Assembly: GCA_902702965.1 (NCBI GenBank)
Contig: CACRXP010000182.1
Span: 542,344-606,343 of the forward strand
Origin: Spirometra erinaceieuropaei
Lineage: Eukaryota > Platyhelminthes > Cestoda > Diphyllobothriidea > Diphyllobothriidae
Length of the DNA: 64,000 nucleotides
Direction: 5' to 3'
Shown: positions 58,174-64,000 of the stretch, in pieces
Layout of the letters: each line of letters opens with the position of its first letter
Position numbering within the stretch: position 1 is the first letter of the stretch
Notes under the pieces: generated by a model
What the model was told of the DNA's origin: nothing
Database searches by the model: none
Seen by the model: the letters and a program-made list of their open reading frames with translations, nothing else
Program-made: the position numbers and the translations under genes

Positions 58174-58934
58174 GAGAGAGGGAGTCAGACAAGGGTAGTG
58201 GATTGTCCAAGTATTGCAATATTTATAGGATGTAGTTGCTAGGCCGCTACATGCCCATCATAGTTGGCATCTCCCGAGTGCATCACGGCTCGAATGGCCA
58301 GGTGTAGAAGTATGCCATTGTAATGCCGTTGGTATGCGCCTGCATGCTGGTCGAGATTATCAGCTCCCACGCCCATCGCACGCTACCTAGTGGCGGACAA
58401 CGGATTCCGTTATCAGTGTGGACTCTTGGGTGATTTGACTCGCCGACATTGATACCGGGACATTGGTTATCCGCGCGCTCCCCTCGCGGCTAACTACTTT
58501 GCCTAGGCTATTCTCAGTGCCGAATATACAGTGGGGAGGTCGCTGCGCTTGTTGATTGACTGAGGACAGGAAAACCGTGACTCGAGCAGTTCACGGCTCA
58601 CGCAGTTTTTGTCTCTAACAAGAATTTCTGCATAGTCAAACTTGAATGTTTAGTTGGGTCCCGTCGAATAAGCCGCAACTTGGGAGTTGCCGTTGTTCCT
58701 CCTCACTGCTGCCGCGTGCTCGGCCAACCGCGTCCGTCCCGGTAGCCAGCCACTTGGTAGCGTGCGATGAGCTTGGGAGCCGGTAATCCTGACCGGCATG
58801 CAGGCGCATAGCAACGGCATACTTCAACACTTGGCCAGTCGAGCCGTGGTGCACTCGAGATCGGCCAGCTGAGATAGGTATGTAGCTGCCTAACAACTAC
58901 ATCCTATTGGGAAATCCACTACCCTTATCTGACA

Positions 58935-58982
58935 CTGTCTCTGATGATGAATTTTAGTGAGAATCCGAAATGTCAGGCTAAT
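58935..58982 (+). ncRNA. Hammerhead-ribozyme-like motif
   Basis: CTGATGA (58941-58947), T, stem II GAATTT / GAATCC (one mismatch, one wobble), GAA, A15.1, TG, T16.1, C (58974), AGGC. Stem I GTCT / AGGC pairs over 4 bp with one G-U wobble. It has the canonical A15.1/U16.1, unlike the 48.4 kb copy. Confidence 0.55.
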
Positions 58983-59160
58983 AAAGCACTTGTTCCAGCG
59001 ATCGTGTCTCCTCAGCGACTACTTCCTGGAGCCCACCTCTTCGCTTCTGTTAGCAAATCAGGTTGCCCTCAAGTTCGAAGCCGACACTTGTTTGAAAATG
59101 CTTCCATGGTTCCTGGCCGGCCCTTTTTCCCTCTGCCGACTCAGACACGCGGCCGCCCAA

Positions 59161-59745
59161 CTTGTTTGTGGAGCGTGAATTTTTGTAACGATAGTAATTC
59201 CCGCAAAATTTGGAAGTATTGGGCAAAAGGCCCCAGACAGATCCTACGGGATCGTTCGGGGTTCCCTTTAGAGGGCATAGCTTATAGCGCGGTCTGAATG
59301 CAATCCTGGACTTTCGTCTGACTTGACGGCTTGTTGTGAACCGCTAGGACTTACCGAAGTCGTTTTAATCGTTTGCCAAAATAATACTTGCCATATTTAG
59401 TTTTTTTAATAAGTAGGCCTTATCTTTTGATGACTCAGGCTATGGAACTAAAGACCCGCAGGAAGAGAAGGTGTTCGCACACTCCCTTATGGAAATATGT
59501 GCGTGCTTTTCATCGGAATATCTGTAAATAGGGTTTTCCAAGGCTCTGCCTATCTCCTGTATATATACCGAATTATGCCAAAGTTACCAAGGGGACCACC
59601 GCCGTCCAACTTCCCGACTGTAAATTCATATTCTCGGGAGTTAGTTGATGCTTATGAAAAGGACTGATTACAGCGAGTTTCAGCTGTAGACTTGTCCATC
59701 GTCCCTGCGGCAGAAAATAGGTCAGTATATTTTAAGGGTAATAGA
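59161..59745. other. No gene recognised
   Basis: Non-coding, no repeat match noted. Confidence 0.4.
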
Positions 59746-59749
59746 CAAT

Positions 59750-60070
59750 GCCTTTGAAAACCCTGCTGAAAACGGCACATGCAACACCTAACTTTAAATA
59801 AACAAGGTACTAAAGATGTTGTCAGTAATATATTCACTTGGCTGAAAATGTTTCTTTTAAAATGCAGGACCGAAACTCGAGAACATTCAGTTGTAGATGA
59901 TATCGGTAAAATAGAATGACAGTCATCCGCATTAGCGGATGAGATCTCCTCGAATCTGCCTGTACTCAAGAGGAAATAGTTTAAGTTCACTAAGTCTGCA
60001 GTTGTAAGGTAAAGTCTTGAGGCCATTCACAATTTTTGTCGCTCTCCTCTGAACTCTTTCTAGCAACTTA
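59750..60070 (-). mobile_element. Degraded non-LTR RT C-terminal fragment
   Basis: The minus strand near 60060-59980 encodes [19 protein letters not shown], then [16 protein letters not shown]. This matches QVQRRATKMVDGLKHLSQQE of the 12.8-15.0 kb family. The catalytic palm is absent and frames are broken. Confidence 0.65.
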
Positions 60071-60079
60071 GAAAGCTCA

Positions 60080-61930
60080 GACTCCATCAGACTCGTCTTG
60101 TGATTCGCATGGCCGCCGGCTGCTCTTGATAGATTTATCCAACAGAAATAAAATACCCTTTATAACTTCTCTGAATAGTTGTCCTCCTGGCAACAGTTCA
60201 AGAAAAAAAAAATTTCCGGAGTTTCAGTCACCCAGACGCCAAAACTAACCGGCTTGCAAACTCTGCCCCACTTGCTTGATGTATCTAGGCCCATCGAAAG
60301 TCAGCTTAAAAATACATCAGATACAGGCGGCGCACATGCTTGCAACTGCTGTGTACAACCACCTTGTACACTCGAAGGATAGGTTTGACTATTTCAGCGG
60401 GGAAGAAATTGTTTCCAAAGACACCACGTATCAATTATGATGCAGTCTAAAGTGGCTTAACGGGGAAATCCCCTTCCGCCCATATACATAAACACGAGTT
60501 AACGGTGGAGAGAGAAGACAATTTATCCCACGTAGCCATGCTCACACTGGGCACAGGACACCTATTTGCATGGCCGAAAGCCTGCATGGTTGGCGTCCGC
60601 ACAGCAAAAAGTGTCGGAATTTCCTGGTAGCAATGCGCACAGATGAGGCATGTATTAATGACTATGTGGATTTAAATGCCACATGGAAATTCCTCAAGGT
60701 CAAGCAGAAACGGGCTCAACCAATAACGGTCGTGTCCCCAAATACGCTGTCTTTTGACATAAACCTCAACGAACCGCGGAATGTTTTGTTAGGCATGGTT
60801 TCAGGTCAACTGTTTCTCTACGTTCCCCTTTCGTCTGACAACGAGCTGGGACGCCAGTTTCGAAAAGTTGCGCAGTAAAATTTACTTTATTTCCAAAAAC
60901 TTAGTATGTTTCTGTCCCTACGCACACATATATGTTGGAAGTGCGTTTAGCGATCGGGTTACGGAACGTGCTCGTTCCTTTATGCCTTGGGGCCCAACGT
61001 GGAGCCCTACCACGCAATCATTCAGCGACTAGGAATATATTTTGACTCGACAAATACAAGGGAGACTCAGATGGTCATTTCTCACTTTTTTACGGCTTCC
61101 GGCGAGGACCCTAGATTGAGTGCCCAACGAGCAAACGGGACGAGCATGTCCCGTAACCTGATTGGTGAGCACACTCCCTCGGCTTTTTCCCTGAACGCCA
61201 TACACACGGAGCGTTTTTAGACTACCCGCCGTTTGCATTTCGTCTGAAGACGAGCTGTAATTAACAACTTGAGAAATCACCAGCGCTCCTCGATCTCATG
61301 CTGACTCTGGATACCATCTACCGTTTCCATATACTGCTGATCTATTTCATGCGTCAATAAACCCGGTAAAAGTTCAGCCCGCACTTCCTGGTCAGAGCCG
61401 ACAGAAGAAGTCGATCATTTCGGACGTTTTTGTTACAGGCACAGGTTCTTTGGTGGCTCCCTGAAACGCTGTCTTGCTTAGTAAACAAATTATCACTTTC
61501 GTACTATTATTGATTTCAGTAGGTGGTCAACATTTATCACTTTCGTACCATCATTGATTTCAGCAGGTGTAGTACTACTTGCGGACACTTTCGATTTGAG
61601 GTGCTTCGTAGACTGCTGCGCTCGTGATTCACAATTACGTTAGGGCTCGGATTTTACGGTCAGGATTTAAGATCTTGGGGTTAGAATTAGGGTTTAGGGT
61701 CCGAATTTGGGGTCCAGCGTTAGTGTTTATGGTTAGGGAGTCATTTGGCGCCCACTTCCTACAACTTCCATCTACCTTTTACGTCTGATTGGTCACATAC
61801 TTGGGCGGTTCAGTTTTAATGACCTTAACGAACCAATCAGCCCTGTTTTTCGTGGAACTAGTTTTACTGGTTATCTGCTAGGAATTTTTATAGCGCACAA
61901 TGCTTCCACTGAGATTTAATACCCACTGTG
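60080..61930. other. No gene recognised; SINE-A scraps and TTAGGG-like tract
   Basis: 60955-61080 (minus) and 61130-61190 (plus) are weak SINE-A tail relatives ('tatgccttggggccca', 'acgggacgagcatgtcccgt'). 61640-61740 has GGGGTTAGAATTAGGGTTTA, an old telomere-like tract. A direct duplicate 'ttatcactttcgtaccatt' occurs at about 61490 and 61539. A 102-codon plus frame at 60570-60878 has no family. Confidence 0.5.
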
Positions 61931-61935
61931 ACAAG

Positions 61936-62295
61936 CTAGGTTTGAATGAGATCGCCGCGCAGTTGCCTGTAATTGAGAGGAAACAGATTTAGTTCGGTCA
62001 GCCTGGTTTCGTAAGGCATATGATTAAGATTCTTGACCATATTCGTAGCCATCGCCTGTACTCTTTCCAGTCGTTGATAATCTTTCGTCAACCACGGTCT
62101 CCAGGCCTTGACTGCATTCTCTAAGTGAGACCGGACGAATGTCCCATGGGTTTTTCCAAACAGCTCTTTATCGATCTGCACAAATCCTCGCCTCAGCACA
62201 AATAACACCCTTATCGCACATTTGGCTGCCCTTTGACACTGTGATGATGTTAGGTTCGCAGTATGCCACAGTTTTCCAGTGGAATTACATACCAT
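61936..62295 (-). mobile_element. Non-LTR RT C-terminal fragment
   Basis: Intact 119-codon minus frame: KLWHTANLTSSQCQRAAKCA, FVRSHLENAVKAWRPWLTKD, RLERVQAMATNMVKNLNHMP, TRLTELNLFPLNYRQLRGDL. This is the region after the catalytic palm of non-LTR RTs, same broad family as the plus element at 12.8-15.0 kb but better preserved. Truncated at both ends. Confidence 0.8.
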
Positions 62296-63378
62296 ACCTT
62301 TACCGATGCGGGAATTACAAATGTTTTAGCTCGACCTCTTGTCAGGTATTACGTTTCCCCTCCCTTATGCCTAATCAGTCCTCACTTTGCTACCGAACGA
62401 CTAACAGGCTGAAGACTGTTCATCTTTTTTCGGCAGTGCGTAGAACAGTCTCCTTCCGCGCCGGCGACTTCCATACTAGAACTGCCGACGGCTTCCACGA
62501 AGCACTGGACCGAAGTTTACACTCTTCTTCAGGAGTACTCTGCTCAGGCGACAGCAGCAGCGTCATCATCATTGGACAAACCAAACGCCAGACTTCCCGC
62601 GTCTCTCGTTGAAATGAGTCTCTTTCGGTAGGTAACCCGAACTTTAGTCACATCCACGTTAATACGAGCTCAGGAGTACTCAGGAGGACTTGTAAACCAG
62701 CCATAGGGACATTGCTTGACAAAGCTACAGCACTAAGACACGAATCACCAGAAGAGTGTTCATTAAATACTCTTTATACTCCGCATTAATCATGCATTGA
62801 TGTGGCGAAGCCTTGGTTCTCACCAGTTTGTTCTTGTTTGATCGAATTTTGACGCTGCCTTTTCAAGGCGCCTCAACCAACGACTTTCGTCCACTAAACG
62901 CGCACTTGGCGGGATTTCGCAAATCTCTTTTATCGCACCCACCGCTTTTCGATGGTCGCAGTGGCTGGTGAGACAGGAGCCACACCTATACGTCACACCA
63001 CTCGGTTGTCCCATAAATTCGTGTGCTTTTGAATTGTTTAAAATTTTAAAGTTGCAAAAACTCCCATAGCAGTAATCAGAAGACGAGGTGACGAGCCTAC
63101 GTAGCTTTCGATAAATTATCGCCGGGCCAGTACAGTTATATGGGAACGGGGTAAAAGTAAAACGCTTCAGCGATAAGAGAAATCGATAAAAGTTCTCCTT
63201 AAAACACAGGCGGGTGTGGGAATGTGGGGGAGGGGGAGGGGGGGGGGGTAATAGCAGTCAGTGTCAGGGGCGGGGTGAGAGCGGAAGAGCGCGGTGAGTT
63301 GCAGCGTTAGTCGACCTTCGACCACTGTGGGCGCGGAGCCCGAACGTAGTTCTTCTGTGCGCATAAGATTGGCTTTCG
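62296..63378. other. No gene recognised; G-rich run
   Basis: A plus frame to 62612 (157 codons) largely overlaps the RT fragment antisense and is not called. A GGGAGGGGGAGGGGGGGGGG run lies at 63229-63249. No other feature. Confidence 0.4.
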
Positions 63379-64000
63379 TTACCTAATGGCGGCCGCTTCT
63401 GCTGTCGCTAACAGGCGCTGGCCTAGTAGCTTAGGGTAACTCGGTAGGACTTTATGAAGCACACGAAATGCTTCGTTGGGGTCCATACGATGTGCGGAAT
63501 CGACAACATGCGCGAGAATTGCACTGTTTATGCTCCTCGTGTCGCCTTTTCCCAACCATGCCGGGAGGTGTTCCCGTATTCTCTTGGATAAGCGCCGACT
63601 CGTGCGACCAATACAACCTGCTCCACAGGAGCAAGTGAAGGAATGGATGCACATTGAGGTGGTCTGCGGTGGCAACATACCTTCTCCGCGTAAAATAGGG
63701 TTAGTAGAGAACGATATTTGAACCCTTGCTGCTGGGAAGGTTCGCGAGACAGCTTGATCAAGGCGTCTTGTTATGAGTTCACTCGCAGCCTCCTTTTGGA
63801 AAGCGACTTTGAGGAACAAAGTTTTCTTTTCGGCGGTCGGTGTGGCGGGTTTGCTCGGTCGTTCGGCAATGTTCTTTGCAATAAGCCTGTCAGGATACCG
63901 TTTTCTCGAAGGAAGTCCTGGATTTTTCTGAGCTCCTGCTCGATGCTATCTGTTGGGCAAAGTTTTCTAGCTCTTTGTGCCAAACATCGGACTAGATTTC
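63379..64000 (-). mobile_element. Penelope-like element fragment, runs off the window
   Basis: The minus strand encodes LCPTDSIEQELRKIQDFLRE (63983-63771 frame) and, after a frameshift near 63800, a GIY-YIG region: CIHSFTCSCGAGCIGRTSRR, KRIREHLPAWLGKGDTRSIN, NEAFRVLHKVLPSYPKLLGQ and LATAEAAAIR at the end. The YIG tyrosine is replaced by C. This is a subfamily distinct from those at 24 and 48 kb. The RT should lie beyond the window's right edge. Confidence 0.8.

Larger units (their letters stand above)
58060..59160. mobile_element. Penelope-like terminal palindrome (two tails, inverted)
   Basis: Left arm about 58070-58405 and right arm about 58735-59008 are inverted copies (about 75-80% alike), around a spacer of about 330 bp. 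Shared blocks, read outward, include GCATGCAGGCGCATA, 'acatcctat', CCACTACCCTT, the hammerhead-like motif and CCAGCGATCGTGTCTCC. Both match the Penelope-like tail at 48340-48560. The right arm continues 'cgactacttcctggagccca' like 48490-48520. No protein-coding part is left in the spacer. Confidence 0.8.

Noticed and set aside
60570..60878. 102-codon plus frame
   Set aside because: Coding-like in places but no family, no neighbours, no promoter.
1..64000. CRISPR arrays, bacterial operons, rRNA genes
   Set aside because: No regularly spaced repeats and no prokaryotic gene organisation; the window is eukaryotic.

Overview
This is eukaryotic, repeat-rich DNA from a flatworm, most likely a tapeworm. 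A diphyllobothriidean (Spirometra / Dibothriocephalus / Schistocephalus type) is my best guess. That rests on the 32-bp micro-intron in the first gene, the many Penelope-like (GIY-YIG) elements, several non-LTR retrotransposon families, tRNA-headed SINEs, and a decayed zinc-finger-type repeat ORF that I remember from such genomes. The species assignment is inference. A 35-base assembly gap (N) lies at 52227-52261.

Host genes are few. (1) An LRRC57-type leucine-rich-repeat gene on + has four exons between 1036 and 6056. (2) A single-exon PLAC8-type cysteine-rich protein lies on - at 26732-26208. (3) Two well-bounded, phase-compatible coding exons on + (52575-52939 and 57662-57931) look like the inside of one larger conserved gene that I could not name. 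Their 4.7-kb intron is full of transposons. Weak candidate exons lie near 40.2 kb.

The rest is mostly mobile DNA. 11.4-19.3 kb holds three non-LTR units: a 5'-truncated - element (12.77 to about 11.4 kb), a deleted + element (12.77-15.0 kb) meeting it head to head, and a nearly intact - endonuclease-reverse transcriptase element (19.32-16.06 kb) broken only by one in-frame TGA. Further non-LTR remnants lie at 31.66-32.11 (-), 35.53-37.08 (+), 37.08-38.2 (-), 59.75-60.07 (-) and 61.94-62.30 kb (-). Penelope-like remnants lie at 23.5-24.35, 29.57-30.29, 34.3, 35.2, 47.2-48.56, 51.8-52.5, 58.06-59.16 and 63.4-64.0 kb. DNA transposons are a Merlin-type element with perfect 8-bp target duplications (53148-53939) and a Tc1/mariner element with both inverted repeats (55183-57099).

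The most interesting layer is RNA-level. Penelope-like tails carry hammerhead-ribozyme-like motifs: CTGAYGA, a self-complementary stem, GAAA/GAAAC, and a cleavage-type TC followed by a stem-I match. I see them at about 24.23, 52.06, 48.41 and 58.94 kb (+) and about 23.56 and 58.17 kb (-). In at least one copy the ribozyme overlaps the last codons of the element's ORF. Tails carry a TTC microsatellite, and many occur as inverted head-to-head pairs. One pair makes a large imperfect palindrome at 58.07-59.0 kb. The two SINE families also occur as inverted pairs. Long stretches between these features contain only short random ORFs.
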